From Paraburkholderia acidipaludis NBRC 101816 (GTDB lineage: Bacteria > Pseudomonadota > Gammaproteobacteria > Burkholderiales > Burkholderiaceae), in NCBI RefSeq assembly GCF_000684975.1, contig NZ_BAXZ01000030.1:1-64000 (forward strand): DNA of 64,000 bases, in the 5' to 3' direction. Of the stretch, positions 17,359-26,295 are shown one piece after another. The notes under the pieces are model-generated. The model worked only from the letters and a program-made list of their open reading frames with translations, made no database searches and had not been told where the DNA came from. Numbering within the stretch: position 1 is the first letter of the stretch; every line of letters begins with the position of its first letter. The translations under genes were made by a program, and so were the position numbers.

Positions 17359-18153
17359 ATGAAACCAGACAGGATCGAGCGCATGGATCGCCCGCCGCTT
17401 GCGAGGCGCGACTGGATCGCGGGACTGGAAAAAGGCCTCGCCATCCTCGAAGCCTTCGACAGCGAACACGCCCGCATGACGCCCTCGGAGGCGGCCGCCC
17501 GCACCGGCCTCACCCGCACGGCGGCGCGCCGCTATCTGCTCACGCTGCAACATCTGGGCTACGTCGCCGGCGACGGCAAGCAGTTCGGCCTCACGCCGCG
17601 CGTGCTGCGCGTGGGTTGGTCGTATTTCGATTCCGCGCGTCTGCCAAGGCTCGTGCAGCCGTATCTGCAGCAATTGAGCGCGCGCATCAACGAGTCGGTG
17701 TACGTGAGCGTGCTCGACGCGTGGGAACTCGTCTTCATTGCCCGCAACAGCGCCTCCCGCGTGATGACGACCGGGTTCGTGCTGGGCGCGCGCGTGCCGG
17801 TGCCGCTCACCTCGCCGGGCATGGTGCTGCTCGCGCACCACCCCGACCAGGAGGCCGTGCGCCGCTGGCTCGACACCGTCGATCTGCACCCGTTCACGCC
17901 GCATACGCTGACCGCGCGCACGCCGCTGCTCGAAGCTATGCGGATCGCACGCGCCGGCGGCTACGCGCTCGTCGAGCAGCAATTGCAGTCCGGCGTGCGC
18001 GGCGTGGCCGTGCCGGTCAAGAACCGCCACGGCGAGGTCGTGGCGGCATTGAGCACCAACATGCCGATGGGCCGGGAGTCGGCGGAAAAGGCCGTGCAGC
18101 GCGTACTCGTGCCACTGCAGGAAACAGCGCTGGCGCTGATGAATATCGTCTAA
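17359..18153 (+). CDS. IclR-family regulator, PcaR/PobR-like
   Basis: A 264-residue IclR regulator. The winged helix spans about residues 18-75 (GLEKGLAILEAFDSEHARMT, then ARTGLTRTAARRYLLTLQHL), followed by the conserved LTPRVLRVGWSYFDSARLP linker and an effector domain. The opening resembles PcaR/PcaU/PobR, which activate protocatechuate or hydroxybenzoate genes. It follows the HPPD-like gene by 38 bases and precedes nnrU by 14, so it probably shares a transcript with the dioxygenase and may control it and the upstream transporter. The effector is unknown. Confidence 0.88.
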   Translation: MKPDRIERMDRPPLARRDWIAGLEKGLAILEAFDSEHARMTPSEAAARTGLTRTAARRYLLTLQHLGYVAGDGKQFGLTPRVLRVGWSYFDSARLPRLVQPYLQQLSARINESVYVSVLDAWELVFIARNSASRVMTTGFVLGARVPVPLTSPGMVLLAHHPDQEAVRRWLDTVDLHPFTPHTLTARTPLLEAMRIARAGGYALVEQQLQSGVRGVAVPVKNRHGEVVAALSTNMPMGRESAEKAVQRVLVPLQETALALMNIV

Positions 18154-18167
18154 CAGGAGCAAGGCTC

Positions 18168-18860
18168 ATGGGAAGCATCGACGCGGTTGTGGCGGCGGCT
18201 GTCGCCTTCGTGGCCAGCCATTTCCTTCTGTCTCATCCCCTGCGCAAGCCGTTGGTCGGCGCGATCGGCGAAGCGGGATTCCAGGGCGTCTATTCGGTGG
18301 TGGCGTTCGCGACCTTCGGCTGGCTGATCGCTGCCTACCTCAGGGCGCCGCTCACCGAGCCCCTGTGGCAAGCGGGCGACACACTCTGGGCGCTGGTGTC
18401 CCTCGTCATGCTGATCGCTTCGATCCTGCTGATGGGCTCGCTGATCCGCAATCCCGCGCTACCCACGGGCGGGCGGCCCGCGCCGTTTCCCGAAACGGCG
18501 CGCGGCGTGTACGCAATCACGCGCCATCCGATGATGTGGTCGTTCGCGCTCTGGGGGCTCTGCCATATCGCCGTGTTCCCGGTGACGAAGAGCATCGTGC
18601 TGGCCGCGGCCATGATCGTCCTCGCGCTCGTGGGCGCCGCCTTGCAGGACCGCAAGAAGGAGCGGCTCGAGCCCGAACGCTGGCCGGCCTGGGAAGCGAA
18701 AACGAGCTACGTGCCGTTCGCGGCGATCATTGCGGGCCGCGCGCGGCTGGGCGGGTTCGGCCTGCATGCGCTGCTGGGCGGCCTCGTCGTCTGGCTAGTC
18801 GCCACCTGGGCTCATATTCCGCTGACCGGCTGGCACGCGGGCATCTGGCGCTGGATCTAG
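18168..18860 (+). CDS. NnrU-family membrane protein
   Basis: A 230-residue multi-pass membrane protein. The core TARGVYAITRHPMMWSFALWG is diagnostic of the NnrU/isoprenylcysteine-methyltransferase-like membrane fold. NnrU was named for a link to nitric-oxide metabolism in denitrifiers, but many members, including this one, lack that context. The start at 18168 has AGGAG about nine bases upstream and lies 14 bases after the IclR stop, so translation may be coupled. No denitrification gene is in the window. Confidence 0.85.
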   Translation: MGSIDAVVAAAVAFVASHFLLSHPLRKPLVGAIGEAGFQGVYSVVAFATFGWLIAAYLRAPLTEPLWQAGDTLWALVSLVMLIASILLMGSLIRNPALPTGGRPAPFPETARGVYAITRHPMMWSFALWGLCHIAVFPVTKSIVLAAAMIVLALVGAALQDRKKERLEPERWPAWEAKTSYVPFAAIIAGRARLGGFGLHALLGGLVVWLVATWAHIPLTGWHAGIWRWI

Positions 18861-18884
18861 CACGCGGACAAAAGACGAAAAAAA

Positions 18885-18902
18885 GCCGCTCCGAAGAGCG
18901 GC
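18885..18902 (-). terminator. Intrinsic terminator of ilvD
   Basis: Stem GCCGCTC/GAGCGGC with a four-base CGAA loop. On the minus strand it is followed by a run of six T, so it ends ilvD transcription. On the plus strand it may also help stop readthrough from nnrU. Confidence 0.8.
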
Positions 18903-18942
18903 CTTCGCCGACGGACAGGCGGACACGCAGCCCGCTGCCCGT

Positions 18943-20802
18943 TCAGTCGTCCAGCAAGGACAGATCGCGCACCGCGCCCTTGTCCGCCGACATGACCAGC
19001 TTCGCGTAGGCCTTAAGCGCCGCCGACACCTTGCGCGGACGCGGCTTCGCGGGCTTCCAGCCCAGCGCGTTCTGCGCTTCGCGGCGGCGCGCCAGTTCCT
19101 CGTCGGACACCAGCACGTCGATCGTGCGGTTGGGGATGTCGATGCGGATCCGGTCGCCGTTGCGCACCAGGCCAATGGCGCCGCCGGCTGCCGCCTCCGG
19201 CGAGCAGTGGCCGATCGAAAGGCCCGAGGTGCCGCCCGAGAAGCGGCCGTCGGTAAGCAGTGCACACGCTTTGCCGAGACCCTTCGACTTGATGTAGCTC
19301 GTGGGGTACAGCATTTCCTGCATGCCCGGGCCGCCCTTCGGACCTTCGTAGCGCACGATCACGACGTCGCCGGCCTTGACCTGGTCGTTGAGGATATTCT
19401 CCACGGCTTCGTCCTGCGATTCGGTCACGTGAGCCGTGCCCTCGAACACGAGCAGGCTGTCGTCCACGCCGGCGGTCTTCACCACGCAGCCGTTGCGCGC
19501 GATGTTGCCCGTCAGCACAGCGAGGCCGCCTTCCTTCGAAAACGCATGCTCATACGAGCGGATGCAGCCCTCGGCGCGGTCGAGATCGAGGCTCGGCCAG
19601 CGCGTGTTCTGGCTGAACGCCACCTGCGTCGGAATGCCGGCCGGGCCGGCCAGGTAGAAGTTTTTCACGGCGTCGTCGCGCGTGTGAGCGACGTCCCACT
19701 GCTGCAAGGCATCTTTGAGCGTGGGGGCGTGCACCGTCGGCACGTCGGTATGCAGCTTGCCGGCGCGGTCGAGCTCGCCGAGGATGGCCATGATGCCGCC
19801 CGCGCGATGCACGTCCTCGATGTGGTACTTGTTCGTGTTGGGCGCCACCTTGCACAACTGCGGCACGGCGCGCGAGAGACGGTCGATGTCGGCCATCGTG
19901 AAGTCGATGCCGGCCTCCTGCGCCACGGCCAGCAGATGCAGGATCGTATTGGTGGAGCCGCCCATGGCGATGTCCAGCGTCATGGCGTTCTCGAACGCCT
20001 TGAAACCCACCGAGCGCGGCAGAACGCGCTCGTCGTCCTGTTCGTAATGCTGGCGCGTAAGTTCGACGATGCGGCGGCCGGCGCGCTTGAAGAGCTGCTC
20101 GCGGTCCGCGTGCGTGGCCACCACCGTACCGTTGCCGGGCAGCGAAAGGCCCAGCGCCTCGGTCAGGCAGTTCATCGAGTTGGCCGTGAACATGCCCGAG
20201 CACGAGCCGCAGGTCGGGCAGGCCGAGCGCTCCACTTCCGCCACTTCGGCGTCGGAATACTTCGTGTCGGCGGCGATCACCATGGCGTCGATGAGATCGA
20301 GCTTCTTGATCTCGATGGCCTTCGTGGCGGGATTCGCGAGACGCGTCTTGCCGGCTTCCATCGGACCGCCGGAAACGAAGATCACCGGAATGTTCAGGCG
20401 CATCGCGGCCATCAGCATGCCCGGGGTGATCTTGTCGCAGTTCGAGATGCACACCATGGCGTCGGCGCAGTGCGCGTTGACCATGTACTCCACCGAGTCG
20501 GCGATGATGTCGCGGCTCGGCAGCGAGTACAGCATGCCGTCGTGCCCCATGGCGATGCCGTCGTCGACGGCGATCGTGTTGAATTCCTTGGCCACGCCAC
20601 CCGCAGCCTCGATCTCGCGCGCGACGAGCTGGCCCAGGTCCTTCAGGTGCACGTGGCCCGGCACGAACTGGGTGAACGAGTTGACCACCGCGATGATCGG
20701 CTTGGCGAAATCGTCGTCTTTCATGCCGGTGGCGCGCCACAGGGAGCGCGCACCCGCCATGTTGCGGCCGGCGGTGGAGGTTTTGGAACGGTATGTGGGC
20801 AT
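18943..20802 (-). CDS. ilvD: Dihydroxy-acid dehydratase IlvD
   Basis: A 619-residue enzyme of branched-chain amino-acid and pantothenate synthesis that dehydrates 2,3-dihydroxy-isovalerate and -methylvalerate in the cytosol. Iron-sulphur ligands are seen in SNCDKITPGM and in CPTCGSCSGMFTANSMNC, and the C-terminal GRFSGGTSGLSIGHCSPEA is conserved. The length equals the E. coli enzyme (616). It is one of the few core-metabolism genes in the window and is monocistronic, with a clear terminator at 18885-18902. A 344-base gap lies upstream. Confidence 0.97.
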   Translation of the reverse strand: MPTYRSKTSTAGRNMAGARSLWRATGMKDDDFAKPIIAVVNSFTQFVPGHVHLKDLGQLVAREIEAAGGVAKEFNTIAVDDGIAMGHDGMLYSLPSRDIIADSVEYMVNAHCADAMVCISNCDKITPGMLMAAMRLNIPVIFVSGGPMEAGKTRLANPATKAIEIKKLDLIDAMVIAADTKYSDAEVAEVERSACPTCGSCSGMFTANSMNCLTEALGLSLPGNGTVVATHADREQLFKRAGRRIVELTRQHYEQDDERVLPRSVGFKAFENAMTLDIAMGGSTNTILHLLAVAQEAGIDFTMADIDRLSRAVPQLCKVAPNTNKYHIEDVHRAGGIMAILGELDRAGKLHTDVPTVHAPTLKDALQQWDVAHTRDDAVKNFYLAGPAGIPTQVAFSQNTRWPSLDLDRAEGCIRSYEHAFSKEGGLAVLTGNIARNGCVVKTAGVDDSLLVFEGTAHVTESQDEAVENILNDQVKAGDVVIVRYEGPKGGPGMQEMLYPTSYIKSKGLGKACALLTDGRFSGGTSGLSIGHCSPEAAAGGAIGLVRNGDRIRIDIPNRTIDVLVSDEELARRREAQNALGWKPAKPRPRKVSAALKAYAKLVMSADKGAVRDLSLLDD

Positions 20803-21146
20803 CGTGGGTGCTGTAGAAAGGTCGCAGGAAAAAACGGGCCACGGGATTGAAGGCCCTCGCGCGCCCGTGCGTACAACCTCTTGAGTCGCGCCCTGGGCAG
20901 ACCGGGAATTATTGCACAGGCCCGACGGGCGCGCGGCCGCGCCCCACGCGGCGCAGGCCGTGCGGGCTCAGTTGCCGCGCGGTTATCGGAATGGCGCCGG
21001 CCTGTGACTTCCGCGAGTCGTCTTCGCTACGGCAGAGGGGGATTCAGAACAAGGCAGGAGAGAAAAGCATTCCCCGCGAACGGGGGAAGCGAACGAACCC
21101 GCCTGCATGGCAGGCGGGTTGCGAGTACAACGCGACTTCTGACTTC
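20803..21146. other. Gap between ilvD and DUF4148 gene
   Basis: This 344-base interval holds the ilvD promoter and leader, which is GC-rich near 20925-20990, and the 3' hairpins of the neighbouring gene. No leader peptide rich in Ile, Val or Leu was recognised, so there is no evidence for attenuation control. No RNA gene was seen. Confidence 0.4.
21096..21120 (-). terminator. Perfect hairpin after DUF4148 gene
   Basis: Arms AACCCGCCTG and CAGGCGGGTT, ten perfect pairs around a five-base loop, lie 26 bases past the DUF4148 stop. A second hairpin (TTCCCC/GGGGAA, 21070-21088) follows. Together they are a likely transcription stop. Confidence 0.7.
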
Positions 21147-21407
21147 TTACTTCGCGCCGGCTTGCGAGGCACCGTTCATCGACGAGCCGTAAGCCGTATT
21201 TTCTTGCGCCACACGTGCCTGCGCGGCTTGAATGTCCGACGTATAGGTGCGCGGGTTCATACGTGCCGGGTTGTAGCCAGCTTGTTCGACTTGAGCCAGT
21301 TCGGCACGCACCTGGGCGCGGGTCAGCGAATCGTTCGATTGAGCAAACGACACAGCGGGAACGGCGAGAGCAGCGGCAACGACAACAGCAACGAGGGAAT
21401 TCTTCAT
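21147..21407 (-). CDS. DUF4148 exported protein
   Basis: An 86-residue protein with a clean signal peptide (MKNSLVAVVVAAALAVPAVSFAQ). It is followed by the DUF4148 core LTRAQVRAELAQVEQAGYNP, a short helical module common and multiplied in Burkholderiaceae, where its function is unknown. The start at 21407 has GGAG just upstream. The mature protein would be about 63 residues, rich in Ala, Gln and Ser, and probably periplasmic. It is monocistronic and related to the DUF4148 gene at 37946. Confidence 0.88.
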   Translation of the reverse strand: MKNSLVAVVVAAALAVPAVSFAQSNDSLTRAQVRAELAQVEQAGYNPARMNPRTYTSDIQAAQARVAQENTAYGSSMNGASQAGAK

Positions 21408-22228
21408 GGAAACGCTCCGGAAAGGGACGGGTAGGCGGCTCCCCGCAGGAACCTTAAACCGGAGTCTATAGGTAATACCACCTACAGATAAACCCTGAAA
21501 TGGCGAATTCACTATTCTCCTCACAGATACAATCCGGAGTGCAAAAGGTACCGTCCCCATACGCTCCTGCCATCTGCTGGAGTGGCGCATCGCCAATCCG
21601 GACTATCTGGAACCGCAATAAAACAGGTGTGCGCCCGATTTATTTCATTTACCTTTCTATTGGCGCGATTTCCTTTCTTTTTCATTAAATTCGGCCCGCC
21701 CCGGTGCCGAAGGAAATCGCGCATATCCCTGCCGGCAGGCCGTGGCGCGGGCCTCCCGGGATATTAAACCTTCGTTCATCAAAATTTTTGGCCATTGCAC
21801 AAAAAAATAAATCAATCAATAGAGAGTAACCTTGCGAAATCGACAGGCAGGCGGACACTCTTTTAAAAACAATGACTTATTGCGAACATAACGCCGTCGT
21901 ACATTGACCTGCCTTTCCCCCCTTTGTAATTTGGCGACAATTCGCAACACCAACGCATTCTTCCCTCGCCTCGCCCGGTCGCCTTTGATACATTTGTTGT
22001 GAAAATAAACAAAAGAAGGCAGCAGAAAGTAGTTTCGCTCCCTGACACAGCCTCCCTGACACAGCAAGCGTGATCGCCCAGGACGCAGGGCAAAAGCAGC
22101 GGCGCCCCCGGAAGTGATTCGAGGTGCCCTGCTTGCAACAGGCGTCTTCGCTCACGGTATAACAACCATTGGGCAAAGTTAGTAGTACTACAACCCAACT
22201 CTTTTTTTGCGAAGGTATGGAGGAGAGA
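21408..22228. promoter_or_regulatory. Long AT-rich leader region of the porin gene
   Basis: An 820-base gap, the largest in the window, separates the DUF4148 gene from the porin gene. It is markedly AT-rich around 21615-21690 and 21775-21870, unlike the surrounding coding DNA, and holds a 14-base tandem repeat at 22038. Short open frames inside it have no ribosome site or family match. It probably contains the porin promoter, a long 5' leader and perhaps a small RNA; no specific RNA could be identified by eye. Confidence 0.45.
22038..22065. repeat. 14-bp perfect tandem repeat upstream of porin
   Basis: CTCCCTGACACAGC occurs twice in direct succession, about 165 bases before the porin start. 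It could be a tandem protein-binding site or chance slippage. Confidence 0.7.
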
Positions 22229-23422
22229 ATGAAGAAGGCTTTGCTCGCCGCGGCACTCATGTCTGCGGGAATCGTCGCCCATGCACAAAGCAGCGTGACC
22301 CTCTACGGCCGGCTGGATGTCGGCGTCCAATATCGCCAGGGCATCTACGGCGGCAACGCGGTCCAGGCAGAGAGCGGCGACTGGGGTGAATCGGAACTCG
22401 GCCTCAAGGGCGCTGAAGACCTCGGCGGCGGCACGAAGGCCATCTTCAAATTGGAGATGGGCCTGAACGTGATGAACGGCGAGTACAACAACGGCTCGCT
22501 GTTCGGTCGCGAAGCCCGCGTCGGTCTGACGAACGATGCTTGGGGTACGTTCAAGATCGGCTACGCCGGCGCTGCTGAAATCATTCAGGACAGCTGGGAT
22601 CTCGACCCGCAGTTGATGCAGCAGTACGCAATCGCCACCCTGGTGCGTGGCCGTAACTGGGCACAGGCAGGCAACAGCGTGGAATACACCTCGCCGCTGC
22701 TCTACGGCCTGACGTTGAAGGGTCAGTATGATCTGGCCAACAGCCCGAACTGGAACGGCAGCGTCACCTCGCCGGGCAGCTCCGGCCCGAACCAGCTCGG
22801 CGGCACCGCGCAAGGCCGTTCGGACGGCTTCAAGATCCAGTACAACGCTTCGGCCTTCGAGCTGCAGGCGATCTACGACGAAACCCGCGACGCGTTCGGC
22901 AACTTCAGCAACGTCTACTTGTTCTCGCGCTCGATCATCGCCGGCGGCAACTACACGCTCGGCCCGGTCAAGTTCTACGCGGGCTACCAGCACCTGTCGG
23001 CGCCGGGCGCCGACGAGTACGGTTACGGCAACGCTGCTTCGCCGGCCGGCGCCGGCCTGCCGACCGCGGTCGATCACGAATGGGGCGGCGTGGCCTGGCA
23101 GATCAACGCGGCTACGGCTCTTACGGGCGCGATCTACCATGCCAATGCCAACAACGGCAACGGCAACGCCACGATGTACACGCTGGCCGGCACCTACAAC
23201 CTGTCGAAGCGCACGTTCTTCTACACGGAACTGGGTTACATCCACAACAGCTCGACGTCGAACATCGGTCTTGGCGACGGCTACTCCGACCCGTACGGCA
23301 CGGCTGGCCAAAGCCAGGTCAACGGCGGCTCTGGCTCGAGCGGCAGCTCCTTCGTCAACGACGGCCCTGGCTACGGTCACAGCCAGTTCGCGGCTAACGT
23401 GGGTATCATGACGCAGTTCTAA
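22229..23422 (+). CDS. Gram-negative trimeric porin
   Basis: A 397-residue outer-membrane porin of the Burkholderia general-porin family. It has a signal peptide (MKKALLAAALMSAGIVAHAQ), then SSVTLYGRLDVGVQY at the first strand, ELGLKGAEDLGGGTKAIFKLE and LFGREARVGLTNDAWGTFKIG. It ends in a C-terminal Phe (GIMTQF), the signal for outer-membrane insertion. The start at 22229 is preceded by GGAGGAGAGA. It forms 16-stranded diffusion channels for small solutes. The long AT-rich leader suggests strong and regulated expression. Confidence 0.95.
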   Translation: MKKALLAAALMSAGIVAHAQSSVTLYGRLDVGVQYRQGIYGGNAVQAESGDWGESELGLKGAEDLGGGTKAIFKLEMGLNVMNGEYNNGSLFGREARVGLTNDAWGTFKIGYAGAAEIIQDSWDLDPQLMQQYAIATLVRGRNWAQAGNSVEYTSPLLYGLTLKGQYDLANSPNWNGSVTSPGSSGPNQLGGTAQGRSDGFKIQYNASAFELQAIYDETRDAFGNFSNVYLFSRSIIAGGNYTLGPVKFYAGYQHLSAPGADEYGYGNAASPAGAGLPTAVDHEWGGVAWQINAATALTGAIYHANANNGNGNATMYTLAGTYNLSKRTFFYTELGYIHNSSTSNIGLGDGYSDPYGTAGQSQVNGGSGSSGSSFVNDGPGYGHSQFAANVGIMTQF

Positions 23423-23566
23423 TGTAGTACCCGCAGTATCGGCAACAAGCATCGACTCGCACCGCGGGAAGTCGCATCGCAACACGTGCGCTTCCCGCGG
23501 CAGACATTTACCCCGACATTCACCCCGTTATTCAACGAATAATTTTCAGGGCATAGGAGAATCGAT

Positions 23567-23935
23567 ATGAAGTTGATACAAGTTGCCAAGGCAACCACGG
23601 CCGCGTTCGCACTGACGCTGGCTCTGGGCGCCCACGCACAGGCCAGCGATACGTCGGCGAATAACAACGCGGCCGCAGCAGCACCGGCACCGACTTCGGC
23701 CAAGGCGTCGAAGGCAGCCAACCGTGCGCTCGCCCGCAAGATTCATCGCGCCCTGTCGAAGACCAAGGGCCTCGATCCGACCCATATCTACGTCAAGGTC
23801 GTCAGCGGCGGTGTCGTGACGCTGACCGGCAGCTGCGTCAGCCAGGACCAGATCAACCTGGCCGGCGATACGACGCAGAAGGTCGACGGCGTGACGTCGG
23901 TCAGCAACAAGCTGAGCGTGAAGACGCCGCAGTAA
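23567..23935 (+). CDS. BON-domain periplasmic protein
   Basis: A 122-residue exported protein with a signal peptide (about 1-26), an Ala/Pro-rich spacer and one BON domain (about 50-122; LARKIHRALSKTKGLDPTHI, then VSGGVVTLTGSCVSQDQINLAGD). BON domains bind phospholipid or peptidoglycan surfaces and stabilise the envelope, as in OsmY. It follows the porin gene by 144 bases on the same strand but probably has its own promoter in the AT-rich spacer. The role is inferred from the fold. Confidence 0.85.
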   Translation: MKLIQVAKATTAAFALTLALGAHAQASDTSANNNAAAAAPAPTSAKASKAANRALARKIHRALSKTKGLDPTHIYVKVVSGGVVTLTGSCVSQDQINLAGDTTQKVDGVTSVSNKLSVKTPQ

Positions 23936-23961
23936 TCGCTTTGTAGTGCTTTGTTGTTTTT

Positions 23962-23991
23962 GCGTCGGGTGGTGTTCGCACCGCCTGACGC
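23962..23991 (+). terminator. UUCG-tetraloop hairpin after BON gene
   Basis: A 13-pair stem with two wobble pairs closes on GGTG-TTCG-CACC, a very stable tetraloop. The T run lies before rather than after it, so termination efficiency is uncertain. The remaining gap to 24287 shows no gene; a TTGATGACAG patch near 24098 could be part of the LysR promoter. Confidence 0.55.
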
Positions 23992-24287
23992 TACGTTGCT
24001 CCCTCCCGCACCTTACGTTTGTAGTACGATGCAAACGCCCGCCCGTCTTTCTCTCCGTCCCGTCTTCCCCTTCTGCATCGTTCGAACCGCATCAATTTGA
24101 TGACAGAGGTTTAATCCTCACCCTGCTGCATCTTTATCAAGTCCGGCGACCGCGCGGCCGATAATTGAATTAACCAATGATAGGGACCGTGCGTCGCGCG
24201 ACGCGCCGCGGGTCAAAAAAACGGAGACAACGCGGTGCACCCCGAACTGCCGCAGCGATCGCGCGTGCCACTCACGGCGGATTGCCC

Positions 24288-25217
24288 ATGAATCAGCTTC
24301 AAGCCATGCGCGTGTTCACGAAAGTCGTGGAGCTGAACAGCTTCGGCCTGGCCGGCAAGCAGCTCGGCATGTCCGCGGCTGCGGTCACGCGCAGTATCGG
24401 CATGCTCGAAGCGCATCTGAACATGCGCCTGCTGAACCGCTCCACGCGCTCGCTTTCGCTGACCGAGGCCGGGCAGCTCTACCTGGAAGGCTGCCGCGCC
24501 GTGATCGAAAAGCTCGACGACATGGAGTCGGAGCTCGTCCGGACCACGCGCGATCCGAGCGGCGTTCTGCGCATCGCCTCGCACTCGATCTTCGCGGGTC
24601 ACGATTTCGCGTCGCTCCTGGGCGCGTACCGTGAAGCCAATCCGCGCGTCGATTTCGACGTCACCATTTTCGACACCCATCTCGATCTGATCGAAGGCGG
24701 TTTCGACCTGTGCTTCGCCATCGACCGGCAACCCATCAATGCCACGCTGGTGCGGCGCGAGCTCACCACGATCCGGGAGATTGCCGTGGCGACGCCGGGC
24801 TACCTCGCACGGCGCGGCGCCCCGCATACGCCGCTCGATCTGGCCGGCCACGACCTGCTCGTGGCCGGGAACGGTCCGCGCACGTGGGAATTCAGCAACG
24901 GCACATCGCAACATCGCATCGGCGCGAGCGGGCCGTTCGTGGCGAACAGCTACGCGACGGTGCGCGCGGCGGTGCTCGCCGACATGGGTATCGGGGTCCT
25001 GCCGCTGCCCTGCATCGCCGACGACCTCGCGCGCAACCGCCTGTTGCCGGTTCTGAACCAGTACGCGGTCAACGGCGGCGAGCGCAGTCTTTCGCTGGTC
25101 TACCCGGGCCGCAGCTATCTGAGCATCAAGGTGCGGAATTTCATCGACTTCGCCGTCGAGCGCTTTCGCACCATGACGCCCGGGACCCAGCCAGGCAACC
25201 ACCACGTTCTCGCCTGA
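24288..25217 (+). CDS. LysR-family transcriptional regulator
   Basis: A 309-residue LysR regulator with the usual N-terminal helix-turn-helix (residues 1-60; MRVFTKVVELNSFGLAGKQL, MLEAHLNMRLLNRSTRSLSL) and a periplasmic-binding-protein-like effector domain (about 90-295). The start at 24288 matches the family; the frame extends upstream without homology. The CrgA/DsdC-like branch (FGLA..LGMS..AVTRSI) often regulates an adjacent divergent gene, but none lies nearby. It sits 59 bases before a response-regulator gene, so the two may be co-transcribed. The target is unknown. Confidence 0.9.
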   Translation: MNQLQAMRVFTKVVELNSFGLAGKQLGMSAAAVTRSIGMLEAHLNMRLLNRSTRSLSLTEAGQLYLEGCRAVIEKLDDMESELVRTTRDPSGVLRIASHSIFAGHDFASLLGAYREANPRVDFDVTIFDTHLDLIEGGFDLCFAIDRQPINATLVRRELTTIREIAVATPGYLARRGAPHTPLDLAGHDLLVAGNGPRTWEFSNGTSQHRIGASGPFVANSYATVRAAVLADMGIGVLPLPCIADDLARNRLLPVLNQYAVNGGERSLSLVYPGRSYLSIKVRNFIDFAVERFRTMTPGTQPGNHHVLA

Positions 25218-25276
25218 TCCCCGTCGCGACCGGCCGGCCGCGGCCTTTATCCACTTTCCCTGTTCCAGCCGACATC

Positions 25277-25951
25277 ATGCATCGAGTTCTCGCGATTGAA
25301 GATCAAGCGCTCGGCCGCGACGCCGTCGCGCCGCGCCTTGCGCAGTCCGGCTTCGACGTGGAAGTCGCCCGCACGGGACGCGAAGGCATCGCGCTCGCCC
25401 TCTCCGGCCAGTACGACGCGGTCACCATCGAGCGGCGGCTGCCCGATCTCGACGGTCTCGCGATCGTCACCACGATACGCAGCGTGGGCCTCGATACGCC
25501 CATTGTTCTGCTGAGTTCGTCGCAGGCGGTCGAGGAGCGCGTGCAGGGCCTGCGCGCCGGCTGCGACGACTATCTTTCGCGCCCGTTCGTGCCCGAGGAA
25601 ATGCTGGCCCGCGTGGAGGCGATCCTGCGCCGCTACCGGCACACGAGCGCGCCGGAGACGGTCCTGCGCGTGCCGCCGCTCGAGCTCGATCTCGTGCGCC
25701 ACACGCTGGTGTCGAACGGCAAGCTCCTGAAGCTGCGGCCCGCCGAAATGAGCCTCATCGAATATCTGATGCGCCACCCGCGCATGGTGCTGACACGCAC
25801 GATGATCTACGAGTCGGTCTGGGGCGGCCGCTACGACCCGACGAGCAACGTCGTGGACGTGCACATCGGCCGCCTGCGCAGCCGCATCGACGTACCGGGC
25901 ACGCCCTCGCTGATCCGCACGGTGCGCGGCACGGGCTATCTGCTCGGCTGA
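25277..25951 (+). CDS. OmpR-family regulator with Glu at the phosphorylation site
   Basis: A 224-residue two-domain regulator: receiver (1-120) and OmpR winged helix (about 130-224, ending IRTVRGTGYLLG). The acidic pair Glu8-Asp9 and Ser80 are present, but the phospho-acceptor position is Glu52 (DAVTIERRLPDLDG) and the conserved Lys is Arg102 (LSRPF). It is collinear and closely similar to the regulator at 35639-36316, which has the normal Asp52 and Lys102. Glu can mimic a phosphorylated Asp, so this protein may be locked on. It follows LysR by 59 bases; no kinase is adjacent on this strand. Confidence 0.88.
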   Translation: MHRVLAIEDQALGRDAVAPRLAQSGFDVEVARTGREGIALALSGQYDAVTIERRLPDLDGLAIVTTIRSVGLDTPIVLLSSSQAVEERVQGLRAGCDDYLSRPFVPEEMLARVEAILRRYRHTSAPETVLRVPPLELDLVRHTLVSNGKLLKLRPAEMSLIEYLMRHPRMVLTRTMIYESVWGGRYDPTSNVVDVHIGRLRSRIDVPGTPSLIRTVRGTGYLLG

Positions 25952-26099
25952 AGACGGCGAGGAACAGCCCGCATTGCGTCACCTAACCATCTCTTCATCT
26001 TCACGCGATCGTTTTGGCAGGCAGGCCTGACTATGCTGACTCTCATGTGCCCGAGGGGTACATCTGAAGTATCCAGGCACACGCGGGAGGGTATTCAGC

Positions 26100-26258
26100 A
26101 TGACAAGACATCGCACTGGCGTTCTGGCGCGCCGCCTCGCCGTCGCGGCGATCGGCATCTTCGCGCTCGCGGGCTGCTCGTCGCTGCAAGGCACGGCTAA
26201 CGGGCCCAACGGCTGTGTCGGCCCGCCCGACTTCTGCACGCCCTATTTCGGCTCCTGA
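26100..26258 (+). CDS. Small lipoprotein
   Basis: A 52-residue peptide with a basic N-terminus, a hydrophobic stretch and a lipobox LAGC (Cys26), so it should be lipidated and anchored in an envelope membrane. The mature part is only 27 residues and has two further cysteines (GCVGPPDFC) that could form a disulphide. GGGAGG stands about ten bases before the ATG. It faces the pseudo-receiver regulator gene across a 37-base convergent gap. The family is not recognised. Confidence 0.65.
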   Translation: MTRHRTGVLARRLAVAAIGIFALAGCSSLQGTANGPNGCVGPPDFCTPYFGS

Positions 26259-26295
26259 GCAGGACGAGCCTGCTTAGGCCCGCTGACGTCGAACG

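Noticed and set aside
21521..22067. Two short minus-strand open frames in the porin leader gap
   Set aside because: No ribosome site, no signal peptide, no family pattern and AT-rich noncoding composition.
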